NCBI GenBank assembly: GCA_964481035.1
Contig: CAYZSE010000001.1
Span: 1-64,000 of the forward strand
Length of the DNA: 64,000 nucleotides
Source: JAAAPF01 sp964481035
GTDB taxonomy: Bacteria > Pseudomonadota > Alphaproteobacteria > Geminicoccales > Geminicoccaceae
Direction of reading: 5' to 3'
A program made the translations under genes and the position numbers. The notes under the pieces were generated by a model, which was not told where the DNA came from, ran no database searches, and saw nothing but the letters and a program-made list of their open reading frames with translations. Below, piece by piece: positions 13,161 to 22,380 of the stretch. The number at the start of each line of letters is the position of its first letter. Position 1 is the stretch's first letter.

Positions 13161-13493
13161 ATGCAGTCCCGCAACCCGTTCTTCGACGACTTCGCCCGCG
13201 TGGCGAGCGGCGCCATGACCACGCTCGGCAGCGTCCGCGAGGAAATCGAGAACCGCGTTCGCGAGCGCGTCGAGCGCATGGCGGCGGAGCTCGAGCTCGT
13301 GACCCGCGAAGAGCACGACGCCGTGCGCGCGATGGCCCAGAAGGCGCGCGAGGAGCAAGAGGAGCTGATGGAGCGGATCGGCACGCTCGAGGCGCGCTTG
13401 GAGGCGCTCGAAGGCGCCGGCGACGGCGCCAAGGGATCGTCGCGACGCCGTTCCGCTGCCAAGAAGGGCGACGAGGGCGGCGACGAAGGCTGA
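13161..13493 (+). CDS. ubiK: Ubiquinone biosynthesis accessory factor UbiK (BMFP domain)
   Basis: Small coiled-coil protein of the UbiK/YqiC family that helps aerobic ubiquinone assembly and membrane fusion. Its 110 residues match: MQSRNPFFDDFARVASGAM at the N terminus, then the long charged helix with VTREEHDAVRAMAQKARE and a trimer-forming LEARLEALE, ending in a basic Gly/Ser/Lys tail. GAGGAGG lies 4 bases before the ATG. It is divergent from lgt. Confidence 0.88.
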   Translation: MQSRNPFFDDFARVASGAMTTLGSVREEIENRVRERVERMAAELELVTREEHDAVRAMAQKAREEQEELMERIGTLEARLEALEGAGDGAKGSSRRRSAAKKGDEGGDEG

Positions 13494-13610
13494 CACCCTT
13501 GCTGAGAGCGCGGCGGGGCCGACTCCGCGCGGACCGCTTGCCCCGTCCCGACCGCCCTGGCACTGTCGAGGTCATGCTCGTGGTCGTCGCCACTTCACCC
13601 TGAGGAGGCC

Positions 13611-14114
13611 ATGTCGTCCCTCCCGCTCGAGCCCTCCGACACGGGCGCCAATCCGCTCGACATCCTCGAGCAGATCGCCATCGCCAACGACTGGGACTAC
13701 GAGCGCACCAGCGACGACGAGCTGGCGGCCGTGCTCGTCGGGCAGTGGTGCCACTACCGGCTGTGGTTCAGCTGGCACGTCGAGGTCGGCGTGCTGCATC
13801 TCGCCTGCGCCCTCGACGTCAAGGTGCGGTCGGCCAGGCGGTCGGGCCTGTATCAGCTGCTGGCGCTGGCCAACGAGAAGCTCTGGCTCGGCCACTTCGA
13901 CCTGTGGTCCGAGGAGAACGTGCCGGTCTTTCGCCATGCGACCCTGGCGCGCGATCCGGCAGCGTTGAACGTCGAGTTGCTCGAGGACCTTACCGAGATC
14001 GCGCTCGGCGAGTGCGAGCGCTTCTTCCCGGCCTTCCAGTTCCACCTCTGGGGCGGCAAGGCGCCGGCCGAGGCCCTCGCGGCAGCGCTCCTCGAGACCG
14101 AAGGCGAGGCATGA
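13611..14114 (+). CDS. YbjN domain-containing protein
   Basis: A 167-residue protein of the YbjN/DUF1790 family, whose members resemble type III secretion chaperones and have no settled biochemical role in alphaproteobacteria. Visible family features are NPLDILEQIAIANDWDYERT at the N terminus, the W-rich central strands YRLWFSWHVEVG, and ALANEKLWLGHFDLW. GAGGAGG precedes the ATG. Its stop overlaps the proC start (ATGA), so it heads the ybjN-proC-tetR transcription unit. Confidence 0.88.
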   Translation: MSSLPLEPSDTGANPLDILEQIAIANDWDYERTSDDELAAVLVGQWCHYRLWFSWHVEVGVLHLACALDVKVRSARRSGLYQLLALANEKLWLGHFDLWSEENVPVFRHATLARDPAALNVELLEDLTEIALGECERFFPAFQFHLWGGKAPAEALAAALLETEGEA

Positions 14115-14959
14115 CGGGGCTCGCCGGCCCGATCTGGCTCCTCGGCTGCGGCAAAATGGGCGGCGCGCTCGCGACCGGCTGGCTGGAGGCCGGCCTCCGA
14201 CCGGCGGAGCTCGCCGTCGTCGAACCGACGGCCGAGGTGCGCGCCGTCTGGCGTGAGCGGGGCGCCACGGCGGTGGCGGCGGCTGCCGAGCTAGCCGCCC
14301 CTCATCGCCCCGATGAGGTGCCGCAGGCGCTGGTCGTGGCCGTCAAGCCGCAGCAGATGGCAGAGGTGCTGACGTCGCTCGCGGGTCGGGTGCCGCCGAC
14401 CACGGTGATCGTCTCCATTGCGGCCGGCACGCCGATCGCCGCCTTCACCGACGCATTGGGCGCGGACCGCCCGGTCGTCCGCGCGATGCCCAACACGCCC
14501 GCCGCGGTCGGTCGCGCGGCGACGGCGCTGGTCGCCAACGCCGCCGCCGACGACGCCGCGCGCGCGCTCGCCACGACGCTCATGGCGGCGGTCGGCGAGA
14601 CCGTCTGGCTCGAGGACGAGGAGCAGATGCATGCGGTCACCGCCCTCTCCGGCAGCGGACCCGCCTATGTCTTCTTGCTGATGGAGGCGATGGCGGCCGC
14701 GGGCGAGCGGCAGGGTCTGCCCGGCGAGCTGGCGGCCCGCCTCGCGCGGGCGACCGTGGCCGGCGCCGGCGAGCTCGCCCGGCAGAGCCCGCTCGGCGCC
14801 GCGGCGCTGCGGCGCAACGTGACCAGCCCGGGAGGTACCACCGCGGCGGCGCTCCAGGTGCTGATGGCCGACGATACCCTGGGCGAGCTGCTCGCCCGCG
14901 CCCAGGCGGCGGCGGCAGCGCGCTCGCGGGCGTTGGCGCGATCGGAGAGCGAGACATGA
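14111..14959 (+). CDS. proC: Pyrroline-5-carboxylate reductase
   Basis: Last step of proline synthesis: NAD(P)H reduction of pyrroline-5-carboxylate. At 282 residues it shows the Rossmann loop LLGCGKMGGALATGWLEAG, the MPNTPAAVGRAAT signature, the SGSGPAYVFLLMEAM dimer/active-site motif and NVTSPGGTTAAAL near the C terminus. It overlaps the YbjN gene and the TetR gene by four bases each (ATGA), so all three should be co-translated. Confidence 0.96.
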   Translation: MTGLAGPIWLLGCGKMGGALATGWLEAGLRPAELAVVEPTAEVRAVWRERGATAVAAAAELAAPHRPDEVPQALVVAVKPQQMAEVLTSLAGRVPPTTVIVSIAAGTPIAAFTDALGADRPVVRAMPNTPAAVGRAATALVANAAADDAARALATTLMAAVGETVWLEDEEQMHAVTALSGSGPAYVFLLMEAMAAAGERQGLPGELAARLARATVAGAGELARQSPLGAAALRRNVTSPGGTTAAALQVLMADDTLGELLARAQAAAAARSRALARSESET

Positions 14960-15549
14960 CCACTGCCAAGAAGCGCCGCACGACGGTCGATCTGATCGAC
15001 GCGGCGATGGAGCTCGTCGCCAAGCAGGGCTGGTCCGCCTACAGCCCGCTCACGCTCGCGGCCGAGACGAAGGCCGGCCTGGGTGAGATCTGCCCGCAGC
15101 TCGGCGATCGGGCGGCGGTGCTCGACGCGCTGGGACGCCGGGCCGACGAGGCGATGATCGACATGAGCGTCGCCGAGCTGCTGGAACTGACCCCGCGCGA
15201 ACGGGTGTTCGAGCTGCTCATGCGGCGCTTCGACAATCTGCGCCCGGCGCGGCCGGCCCTGCGGGCGCTGCGCCAGGAGGCCGCGCCGGACGCATGGCTG
15301 CGCGGCCTCGGCAACGTGCGCCGCGCCATGAAGCTCGTCACCGAGGCGGCGGGCTTGCCCCAGCAGGGCCCACGGGCCTTGGTCCTGGGCGCCGCACTCG
15401 CCAACGCCTACCTGCGCAGCGGGCGGGTGTGGCTCGACGACGACAGCGAGGACCAGGCGCCGACGCTCGCCGAGCTCGACAAGCAGATCGGACGAATGGC
15501 CAACCTGCTCCCGACGGCCGCAAGCGGCCATACTGCCGCTGCCGGATGA
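14956..15549 (+). CDS. TetR-family transcriptional regulator
   Basis: A 197-residue TetR-like regulator. The N-terminal region (about 8-60) has the TetR helix-turn-helix shape (TTVDLIDAAMELVAKQGW followed by LTLAAETKAGLGEI), but the recognition helix is unusual, lacking the common YxxFxxK tail, so DNA contact may be atypical. The C-terminal helices contain VFELLMRRFDNLRPARPAL, which resembles the COQ9-like TetR group. Coupled to proC by an ATGA overlap and 87 bases upstream of a phasin gene; control of that gene is a guess from position. Confidence 0.75.
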   Translation: MTTAKKRRTTVDLIDAAMELVAKQGWSAYSPLTLAAETKAGLGEICPQLGDRAAVLDALGRRADEAMIDMSVAELLELTPRERVFELLMRRFDNLRPARPALRALRQEAAPDAWLRGLGNVRRAMKLVTEAAGLPQQGPRALVLGAALANAYLRSGRVWLDDDSEDQAPTLAELDKQIGRMANLLPTAASGHTAAAG

Positions 15550-15636
15550 TGTCGCGCCGAGCCGCGGCTGACCGCCCGGCGATAGGCTGCGTTGTAACAA
15601 CCGGCACTTTCTCGGCGCCGGGCACGGGAGAGCTTC

Positions 15637-16065
15637 ATGGCTAGCGACAACCCTTTCCAGACCCCAGATTTCACCAAGCTGTTCGAACGCATGGCCATGC
15701 CCGGCATGGACTTGCACGCCATCATGGCCCTGCAACAGCGAAACATCGAGGCCTTCCAGCTCGCCAACAAGACGATGATGGAGGGCTTTCAGGTCGTGCT
15801 GCGACGCGAGCTCGAACTGGTCCAGTCCAGTGTCGACGAGGCCATGAAGACCATGCAGGATCTCGTCAAGGAGACCGATCCCAAGGCGAACGCGCAAAAG
15901 CGCTTCGACATGGCGAAGGACACCTTGGAGAAGTCGCTGACGAACCTCAAAGAGCTGGCGGAGCTAGCGCAGAAGTCGAACGAGGAAGCGTTCACCATCC
16001 TCAATAAGCGCGCGCTGGAAAGCTTCGACGAGGTCAAGGCGGCGCTGGACAAGGCGAAGAGCTAA
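15637..16065 (+). CDS. Phasin family protein
   Basis: Polyhydroxyalkanoate granule surface protein. The 142-residue sequence is almost all amphipathic helix with the phasin pattern: MDLHAIMALQQRNIEAFQLAN, followed by EGFQVVLRRELELVQS and a C-terminal helix with ELAQKSNEEAFTILNKRALE. It implies storage of PHA. GGGAGAG precedes the ATG. The 87-base spacer upstream contains gttgtaacaac, a short imperfect palindrome that might be a regulator site, but no PhaR consensus is evident. Its stop overlaps the convergent M23 gene by four bases. Confidence 0.9.
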   Translation: MASDNPFQTPDFTKLFERMAMPGMDLHAIMALQQRNIEAFQLANKTMMEGFQVVLRRELELVQSSVDEAMKTMQDLVKETDPKANAQKRFDMAKDTLEKSLTNLKELAELAQKSNEEAFTILNKRALESFDEVKAALDKAKS

Positions 16066-17027
16066 GGGGCGATCTCCAACTCGACGCGGCGCCGCGCGGC
16101 CGCTTCACCGCGGCGCCAGACAATCTCGCCCGCATAGCGTCCGGCAGGCCAGCCGGCCTCCGGACGCGGCGCGCCCGCATAATAGCTGCCGCGGGCGTGG
16201 CCCCGCTCGAGCACCGTCTCGTGCTCCAGCACGCGGCCCGTCGGGCCGTCGATCGTGAACGTCAGCTCATCGCCACGCCGCGTGCCGTAGCCGTGCCACC
16301 ACATGACCAGGGCCGGCGCGGTCGACGGCAGCGTCGTCTCGCCGTGCCAGCCGCGGAGCAGATCCTCGTCTGCGGGGGCGGTGGGGGCAAAACCGGCGTC
16401 GACCAGCGGCAGCGGGTCGTAGCCCGGCGAGCCGGCGATCAGCGACGCGCCGGGCGCGCCACAATCGGCACCTCCGGCGACCTCGGCACCATCATAGGGA
16501 TCGACCAGCGTGCCCTCGCGCCACAGCGACCAGTGGACGTGGGGAAAGCTCGTCTCGCCCGACAGGCCGACACGCCCGACCGGCTGGCCGGCTTCGACCG
16601 CGTCACCTGCGCGGACGAGCAGGCTGTCGCGGCGCAGGTGGCAGAGCTGGCTCACCCAGCCGGCTGCGTGCTCGATGCGCACGCCGTTGCCGCAGTTGCG
16701 GCCGGCCAGAGGCGGCGCGCCCTGCGCGTCGACGGCGACGTCCGGCATGCCGTCGCGGACGCCTACCACCGTGCCCGCCCCAGGGCTCAGGACGGCGATG
16801 CCGCGGGCGAGCTCGGCCATGTCGGCGAGCGCGAAGTCGGTGCCCTCGTGGCTGGCGCCCGTGAGCGTGCCGCAGCCGACGTCGCGAACGCCCGGTCCCG
16901 GATCCCGATCGACGTAGCGGACGACCCAGCAGGTCTCGCCGAGAACGCAATCGGCCGGGACGACGAACGGCGGCGCCGCCACGGCCGGTACGGCGACGAC
17001 GAGACCCGCGAGAAACACGGACCGCAT
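16062..17027 (-). CDS. Secreted M23-family metallopeptidase
   Basis: Probable periplasmic peptidoglycan endopeptidase of 321 residues. A signal peptide (MRSVFLAGLVVAVPAVAAP) ends near residue 19. The M23/LytM zinc ligands are in SHEGTDFAL (His and Asp) and in PHVHWSLW (HxH), with the usual GNGVRIEHAAGW and CHLRRDSLLVRAGDAV between. A C-terminal beta-type domain of about 120 residues has no clear match. I use ATG 17027 because GGAGGAG lies just upstream. It follows rpoN on the same strand, where hpf and ptsN often sit in proteobacteria. Confidence 0.88.
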   Translation of the reverse strand: MRSVFLAGLVVAVPAVAAPPFVVPADCVLGETCWVVRYVDRDPGPGVRDVGCGTLTGASHEGTDFALADMAELARGIAVLSPGAGTVVGVRDGMPDVAVDAQGAPPLAGRNCGNGVRIEHAAGWVSQLCHLRRDSLLVRAGDAVEAGQPVGRVGLSGETSFPHVHWSLWREGTLVDPYDGAEVAGGADCGAPGASLIAGSPGYDPLPLVDAGFAPTAPADEDLLRGWHGETTLPSTAPALVMWWHGYGTRRGDELTFTIDGPTGRVLEHETVLERGHARGSYYAGAPRPEAGWPAGRYAGEIVWRRGEAAARRRVELEIAP

Positions 17028-17195
17028 GGGCTCCTCCACGACAATCGACCCGCGGCAGGGTAGAGCGGCCCTGCTCAGGCGCAAAGCCGCGAGGCAGCGA
17101 AAGCCGAGCGGACGCCGTCGCTCCCGCCGGGCGACGATCGGAAGGCCGAGGAACCCTGTCGGAGCGAGGCCGATGGCACCTCGCGAGCGGGGGCG

Positions 17196-18620
17196 TCAGG
17201 CCGACATGGCGCGGGCGCGGCGACGCTCGACCGAGGAGGGGATGCCGAGGCTCTCGCGGTACTTGGCCACCGTCCGCCGGGCCAGCACCATGCCCTGGCC
17301 GCCGAGGTGGCGCACGATCTGGTCATCGGAGAGCACCGTCTCGGCGGTCTCCTTCTCGACCAGCGCCTTGATCTGCTGGCGGATCGCCTCGGCGGCGTGC
17401 GCCTCGCCGCCCCCCTCGCCACCGACGGCATTGGAGAAGAAGTACTTGAAGGGCAGGACGCCCTGCGGCGTCGCCACGAGCTTGCCGGCGGTCGCACGAC
17501 TGACGGTGCTCTCGTGCAGGCCCGTCGCCTCTGCGACTTGGCGCAGCACCAGCGGCTTCAGGGCCCGGACGCCGTCGGCGAGGAAGCCCGATTGCTGCTC
17601 GACGATGAATTCGGCGACCTTGAGGATCGTGCGCGCTCGCTGATCGAGCGCTTTGACCAGCCAGTTGGCGGCCTGGAAGCGCTCGGCGAAGTAGGTCTTG
17701 ACGCTCGGCTCCAGCCCGGGCCCATGCACTTGGGTGTAGTAGTCGACGTTGACGAGGACCCGCGGCAGCGTCGCGTTGTTGAGCTCGACGCGCCAGCCGC
17801 CCTGGTGCGGGGTGATCCACAAGTCCGGGACCGAGCCACCTTCGGGCGGCGGCGCGAAGGCCAAGCCGGGCCGGGGATCCAGGGCGCGGATCTCCTGCAC
17901 CATCTCCGCGAGGTCCTCCTCGTCGACCTGGCAGAGCCGCAGGAGCGCCCGTCGATCGGCCTTGGCGAGCTTGTCGAGATGCGCGAGCAACCGCTGCATC
18001 GCCGGGTCGAGCCGGTCGCGCTCGGCGAGTTGCAGCGCCAGACACTCGGCGAGCGAGCGGGCGCCGACGCCGGTCGGATCGAAGCTCTGGATCGTCGTCA
18101 GCACCGCCTCGACCCGCGCCGCCTCCAGGCCCAGACGGCCGGCGATCTCCGCGACCGTGGTGCGCAGGTAGCCCGCCTCGTCGACGGCCTCGACGAGATG
18201 GTGGCCGACCACGCGGTCGACGGGATCGGCGACGGCAACGTGCAACTGCTCGATGAGATGGTCGTAGAGGGTGCGATCTTCGGCGAGGCGCTGCTCGAGA
18301 TCGGGGAGGTCGTCGTCGAAAGCTTGGCGCTGCCCGCCGCCGACCTGCACGAAGCCGTCGCTCGGCGCCGGTCCCGCGGGGTGGTGCCAGCCATCGTCCC
18401 AACACGCTTCCAGGGTCGGCTCGGCCGCCGTGAGCGTCGTCTCGACGGTCTCGCCGGTCGCCTCGCCGCCTTCGAGGAAGGGGTTCTCGGCCAGCTCCTG
18501 GTCGACGTACCCGACCACCTCCAGATTGGTCATCTGCAAGAGCTTGATGGCCTGCTGCAGCTGGGGGGTCATGACCAGCTGCTGGCTCTGCTTGAGATCG
18601 AGGCGAAGGCTCAAGGACAT
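17196..18620 (-). CDS. rpoN: RNA polymerase sigma-54 factor
   Basis: Alternative sigma factor for nitrogen and other enhancer-dependent promoters. The 474 residues show all three regions: the Gln-rich region I (SQQLVMTPQLQQAIKLLQM), a short acidic region II, and region III ending with the RpoN box ARRTVAKYRE at 447-456. It is the last gene of kdsD-lptC-lptA-lptB-rpoN, 11 bases after lptB. The Glu/Asn-rich N terminus and length are normal. hpf (raiA) and ptsN, common downstream partners, are absent. Confidence 0.97.
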   Translation of the reverse strand: MSLSLRLDLKQSQQLVMTPQLQQAIKLLQMTNLEVVGYVDQELAENPFLEGGEATGETVETTLTAAEPTLEACWDDGWHHPAGPAPSDGFVQVGGGQRQAFDDDLPDLEQRLAEDRTLYDHLIEQLHVAVADPVDRVVGHHLVEAVDEAGYLRTTVAEIAGRLGLEAARVEAVLTTIQSFDPTGVGARSLAECLALQLAERDRLDPAMQRLLAHLDKLAKADRRALLRLCQVDEEDLAEMVQEIRALDPRPGLAFAPPPEGGSVPDLWITPHQGGWRVELNNATLPRVLVNVDYYTQVHGPGLEPSVKTYFAERFQAANWLVKALDQRARTILKVAEFIVEQQSGFLADGVRALKPLVLRQVAEATGLHESTVSRATAGKLVATPQGVLPFKYFFSNAVGGEGGGEAHAAEAIRQQIKALVEKETAETVLSDDQIVRHLGGQGMVLARRTVAKYRESLGIPSSVERRRARAMSA

Positions 18621-18631
18621 GGGATCAGGGT

Positions 18632-19414
18632 TTAAACTTGAAAACCTTCGCCGAGGTAAACGCGCCGGACGTCGACGTCGCGAACGACCTCGGCCGGCTT
18701 GCCTTCCTTCAGCACTTGGCCGTTGTGGAGGATGTAGGCGCGGTCGATGATCTCCAGCGTGTCGCGGACGTTGTGGTCGGTGATGAGCACGCCGATCCCG
18801 CGGTCCTTGAGGTGCGCCACCAGCTCGCGGATCTCGGCGACGTTGATGGGGTCGATCCCGGCCAAGGGCTCGTCGAGAAGCATGAAGCCGGGCTTGGCAG
18901 CGAGCGCTCGGGCGATCTCCACTCGGCGCCGCTCGCCGCCCGACAGCGCCGGCGCCGGAACGCGCCGCAGATGGCTCAAGGCGAACTCCGAGAGCAGGCT
19001 CTCGAGCGCGGCCTCGCGCTCGGCCGCATCCGGCTCCACCACCTCGAGCACGGCGCGCAGGTTGCCTTCGACGGTGAGCCCACGGAAGACCGACGCCTCC
19101 TGCGGGAGATAGCCCATGCCGAGACGGGCGCGCCGGTACATCGGCAGCCGCGTCACGTCGCGCCCGTCCAGGAGCACGCGGCCGCGATCGGCGGGGATCA
19201 GGCCCATGACGATATAGAAGGCGGTGGTCTTGCCGGCGCCGTTCGGCCCCAAGAGGCCGACCGCCTCGCCGCGGCGGACATTGAAGCTCACGTCACGCAG
19301 CACCTGGCGGGTCTTGTAGCTCTTGCCGACATGCGCCGCGGCGAGGCCTTCGGTGCCGCCGCCGCCCGGCAGCGGCCGCAACGGCAGAACCCGCGCGGAC
19401 CTTTGCGGTGCCAT
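18632..19414 (-). CDS. lptB: LPS export ABC transporter ATPase LptB
   Basis: Cytoplasmic ATPase of the LptB2FGC complex that extracts LPS from the inner membrane. The 260-residue protein has Walker [10 protein letters not shown], the Q-loop [10 protein letters not shown], signature [15 protein letters not shown], Walker [13 protein letters not shown] and switch His in [10 protein letters not shown], all LptB-typical. It overlaps the lptA stop by one base (TGATG), so the ATG at 19414 is preferred over a TTG one codon earlier. About 20 extra N-terminal residues precede the ABC domain. Confidence 0.96.
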   Translation of the reverse strand: MAPQRSARVLPLRPLPGGGGTEGLAAAHVGKSYKTRQVLRDVSFNVRRGEAVGLLGPNGAGKTTAFYIVMGLIPADRGRVLLDGRDVTRLPMYRRARLGMGYLPQEASVFRGLTVEGNLRAVLEVVEPDAAEREAALESLLSEFALSHLRRVPAPALSGGERRRVEIARALAAKPGFMLLDEPLAGIDPINVAEIRELVAHLKDRGIGVLITDHNVRDTLEIIDRAYILHNGQVLKEGKPAEVVRDVDVRRVYLGEGFQV

Positions 19415-19932
19415 CAACTGCCCCCGACGTTCTGCGGCTGGAACAGCGCACGCACGCGACCGCCCTCACCCGCCGCGCGCATGGTCGACACCCCGCTCGC
19501 GAGGTCGACGTCGAGGCGGCTGCCGCGGATCACGTTGTCGTCGCGGGTCAAGACGACGTCGCCGGTCATGATGATCCGCTGCGTGGCGAGGTCGTAGGTC
19601 GCCTCGCTGCCGCGGGCGACGTCGCGCGGCGACCGCACCACGACGTCGCCGGACGCGACCACCCGCTCGATGTCGCCGCCTGCGCCGCCCGCGTCGCCCG
19701 CGTCGCCCGCGTAGAAGACCCGGAGCTCGTCCGCGGTCAGACGGAGCTCACCCTGGACGGCGTCGACGGCGCCGCGGAACACGGCGAGCCCCTCTGCTCG
19801 ACGCACCTCCAGCTCGTCGGCCGCGATCTCGATCGGGCCGTCGGCGGTGATGTCGCCGAAGCCCGCGCCCTGCGCGAGGGCCGAGCCGGCCATGGCCGCG
19901 ACGACGACCGCCGCGCATGCGCCGCTCCTCAC
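19414..19932 (-). CDS. lptA: LPS transport periplasmic protein LptA
   Basis: Periplasmic bridge protein that carries LPS from LptC to LptD. The 172-residue product has a signal peptide (cleavage likely after AGSALAQG, about residue 21) and the repeated beta-jellyroll OstA-like strands ([19 protein letters not shown], then [20 protein letters not shown]). The ATG overlaps the lptC stop by four bases. A short run of Asp-Ala-Gly repeats ([13 protein letters not shown]) interrupts one loop. Confidence 0.92.
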   Translation of the reverse strand: MRSGACAAVVVAAMAGSALAQGAGFGDITADGPIEIAADELEVRRAEGLAVFRGAVDAVQGELRLTADELRVFYAGDAGDAGGAGGDIERVVASGDVVVRSPRDVARGSEATYDLATQRIIMTGDVVLTRDDNVIRGSRLDVDLASGVSTMRAAGEGGRVRALFQPQNVGGS

Positions 19933-20546
19933 GAGCCGTCCTCGGTTGCCGTCGCCGTGCGCAGATTGACCCGCACGTCGCCGCTAAAGCGCAGCACCTC
20001 GCCCCGCTTCTCGACCTCGAGCCGCTCGGCGGAGATCGTCCCCTGCGGCCCGAGGCCGTCGATCGGCCCGCGCGTCACCAGGGATCCTGCCGCGATCGCC
20101 ACGGTGGCAGCGTCGGTCCGCAGGCGGTAGCCGTCGCTCGTCGCGACCTCGATCCCGCCGTCGAGATCGATGGTCTCGCGGTCACGGTCGTAGAGAGCGC
20201 GGGCGGCCTCCACCTCGACGTCGCGCCGCTCCGGGGTGGGCAGCTCCGCGCGCATGTGCTCGAGCTCGACGTGCCTGGGCGAGGTCGGATCGAGCCGCGC
20301 CGCCTCCGCCTCCACGCGATAGGCGCCCTCGGCGCTCGCCTCACCGACATAGCGCGGGTTGTCGAGGCGGACGCGGCCGTCCTTCTCGATGACCGTCTCG
20401 TCGACCTCCGGCAGGACGAAATCCCGATCGAGCCCCTGCAGCCGCGGCCACAGCACGAGCGCCGCCACGAGCGCCGCCGCACCAAAGGGCAGCGCCAGGC
20501 GCATGACGCGGACAAAGCGGGTGTAGCGGCTCTTCTGCGGGATCAT
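19929..20546 (-). CDS. lptC: LPS export system protein LptC
   Basis: Bitopic inner-membrane protein linking LptBFG to LptA. One N-terminal membrane helix (about residues 15-32, LALPFGAAALVAALVLWP) is followed by a periplasmic beta-jellyroll with LPEVDETVIEKDGRVRLDNP and IDGLGPQGTISAERLEV. At 205 residues it fits the family; sequence conservation in LptC is low, so context (between kdsD and lptA) adds weight. Four-base overlap with lptA. Confidence 0.9.
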   Translation of the reverse strand: MIPQKSRYTRFVRVMRLALPFGAAALVAALVLWPRLQGLDRDFVLPEVDETVIEKDGRVRLDNPRYVGEASAEGAYRVEAEAARLDPTSPRHVELEHMRAELPTPERRDVEVEAARALYDRDRETIDLDGGIEVATSDGYRLRTDAATVAIAAGSLVTRGPIDGLGPQGTISAERLEVEKRGEVLRFSGDVRVNLRTATATEDGS

Positions 20547-20556
20547 GCCGCTCGCC

Positions 20557-21576
20557 TCATGCGATCCCGGCGTGCAGGCAGTCGTGGAGGTGGATCACAC
20601 CCGCGGGCGAGACCCCGGCCGTGCCGAGGACGAACAGCTGGGTGACGGCCGGCTCCTGCTCGGTCATGGCGGCGAGCGCCTCGGCGGCGAGCGCGTCGGC
20701 GGTGATCGTCCGCGGCGACGGCGTCATCACCGCGCCGACGGGCTCCTGCAGGAATCTCTCGCTGTCGAGATGGCGGCGCAGGTCGCCGTCGGTCACGATT
20801 CCGACCAGGCGGCCGGCGTCGACCACGCCGACGCAGCCCAAGCGCTTCTTGGTCATCTCGACGATCGCCTCTGCCATCGGCCGGTCGGGGGCGATCAGGG
20901 GCACGTCATCGCCCTTGTGCATGATGTCGCGGACGCGCACGAGCCGCGCGCCGAGCTTACCGCCGGGATGAAAGACGGCGAAGTCCTCGCGGTCGAACCC
21001 CTTCGCGGCCAGCACCGCCGCGGCGAGCGCGTCGCCCATGGCGAGCATGGCGGTCGTGGAACTGGTCGGCGCGAGGCCCATGGGACAGGCCTCGGTCAAA
21101 GGCGGCAACACCAGCGTCACGTCCGCCCGGTCGGCGAGCGTGCTCGGCGCGCGGCCGACCAGCGCCACGAGCGGCAGGCGAAAGCGGCGCGTATGGGTGA
21201 CGAGGTCACCCAACTCCGGCGTCTCGCCGGAGTTCGACAAGGCCAGCACGAGATCGCCGGGTGCCACCATGCCGAGATCGCCGTGGCTCGCCTCGCTCGG
21301 ATGAACGAAGAAGGACGGCGTCCCGGTCGACGCCAGCGTCGCCGCGATCTTGCGGGCGATGTGCCCGCTCTTGCCCATCCCCGCCGTGACGATACGGCCT
21401 TTGCAGGCCAAGACACGCTTGCAGGCTTCGGCGAAGCTCGCATCGAGCGCTTGGGCGGTGGCGCGCAGCGCCTCGCCCTCGAGCTGCAAGACACGGCGTC
21501 CGACCCGCAGGTGCGCGGCGGAGGCGAGCGGCAGGGTCTCGTCGGGATCGGTCAAGGAGGGCGCAGCGGAACTCAT
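20557..21576 (-). CDS. kdsD: D-arabinose 5-phosphate isomerase (KpsF/GutQ family)
   Basis: Converts ribulose 5-phosphate to arabinose 5-phosphate, the first step to KDO for LPS inner core. The 339 residues contain an N-terminal SIS sugar isomerase domain (GMGKSGHIARKIAATLASTG, FVHPSEASHGDLGM, ALSNSGET) and two C-terminal CBS repeats (about 215-335). It heads the LPS transport cluster, 10 bases before lptC, matching the usual kdsD-lptCAB order. Confidence 0.95.
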   Translation of the reverse strand: MSSAAPSLTDPDETLPLASAAHLRVGRRVLQLEGEALRATAQALDASFAEACKRVLACKGRIVTAGMGKSGHIARKIAATLASTGTPSFFVHPSEASHGDLGMVAPGDLVLALSNSGETPELGDLVTHTRRFRLPLVALVGRAPSTLADRADVTLVLPPLTEACPMGLAPTSSTTAMLAMGDALAAAVLAAKGFDREDFAVFHPGGKLGARLVRVRDIMHKGDDVPLIAPDRPMAEAIVEMTKKRLGCVGVVDAGRLVGIVTDGDLRRHLDSERFLQEPVGAVMTPSPRTITADALAAEALAAMTEQEPAVTQLFVLGTAGVSPAGVIHLHDCLHAGIA

Positions 21577-21730
21577 TTCGAACCCTTCATTCGCCGACGG
21601 CGAGCACGAAGCTCTCGCCTCTGCGGCGGATACGACGGAGCGTCCCCCCTCGCGACCACGCGTTCATGCAAGGGCGATGCCAGCTCGCACGTACTATGCG
21701 AAGCCGCATGCACCGCGTCAATGAACGCCG

Positions 21731-22357
21731 TCAGTGCGCGAAAATATCCGCCTCCGCCCAGCCGGCGAGGTCGAGCGTGGCGCGGGTCGGCAGAAAGCCG
21801 AAGCAGGCGTGGGCCAAGGCGGTCCGTTCCTCACGGGCGAGCATCGCCTCGAGCCGTGCCTTGAGCGCGTGCAGATGGAGGACGTCGCTCGCGGCGTAGA
21901 GCCGCTGCGGCTCGGAGAGCTCGTCGGCGCCCCAGTCCGAGGTCTGCTGCATCTTCTGCAGATCGACACCGAGCAGCTCGCGGCAAAGATCCCGCAGGCC
22001 GTGACGATCGGTGTAGGTCCGCACCAGCTTGGAAGCGATCTTCGTGCACCACACGGGCGCGGTGTCGATCCCCAGGTCGTGACGCAAGAGAGCGACGTCG
22101 AAGCGCGCATAGTGGAAGAGCTTGAGGACCTCCGGGTTCTCCAAGAGGGCCCGCAATCGTGGCGCGGCGCGCTGACCGCGCGCGATCTGGACGAGGTGCG
22201 CGGTGCCGTCCCCGCCGGACAGCTGAACGAGGCACAACCGATCGCGGCCGGCGACCAGGCCCATCGCCTCGGTATCGACGGCGACGCTGCCGCCCAACTC
22301 GAGTTGCTCGGGCAGGTCGCCGCGATGCAGGGTAACGTTGGGCGTGTCTGCGCACAC
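21731..22357 (-). CDS. rnd: Ribonuclease D, short alphaproteobacterial form
   Basis: 3'-5' exoribonuclease of the DEDDy group, active in tRNA 3' end trimming. The 208-residue protein holds only the nuclease domain: VAVDTEAMGL (Asp, Glu), FHYARFDVALL (Asp) and YAASDVLHLHAL (Tyr and Asp); the HRDC domains of enterobacterial RNase D are absent, as usual in alphaproteobacteria. GTG at 22357 is chosen because GAGGT lies 8 bases upstream and the protein then begins just before the conserved VTLHRGDLP. The start is 23 bases from the 3' end of tRNA-Leu on the same strand. Confidence 0.93.
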   Translation of the reverse strand: MCADTPNVTLHRGDLPEQLELGGSVAVDTEAMGLVAGRDRLCLVQLSGGDGTAHLVQIARGQRAAPRLRALLENPEVLKLFHYARFDVALLRHDLGIDTAPVWCTKIASKLVRTYTDRHGLRDLCRELLGVDLQKMQQTSDWGADELSEPQRLYAASDVLHLHALKARLEAMLAREERTALAHACFGFLPTRATLDLAGWAEADIFAH

Positions 22358-22380
22358 GGACGGCGACCTCGGCGAAACGA

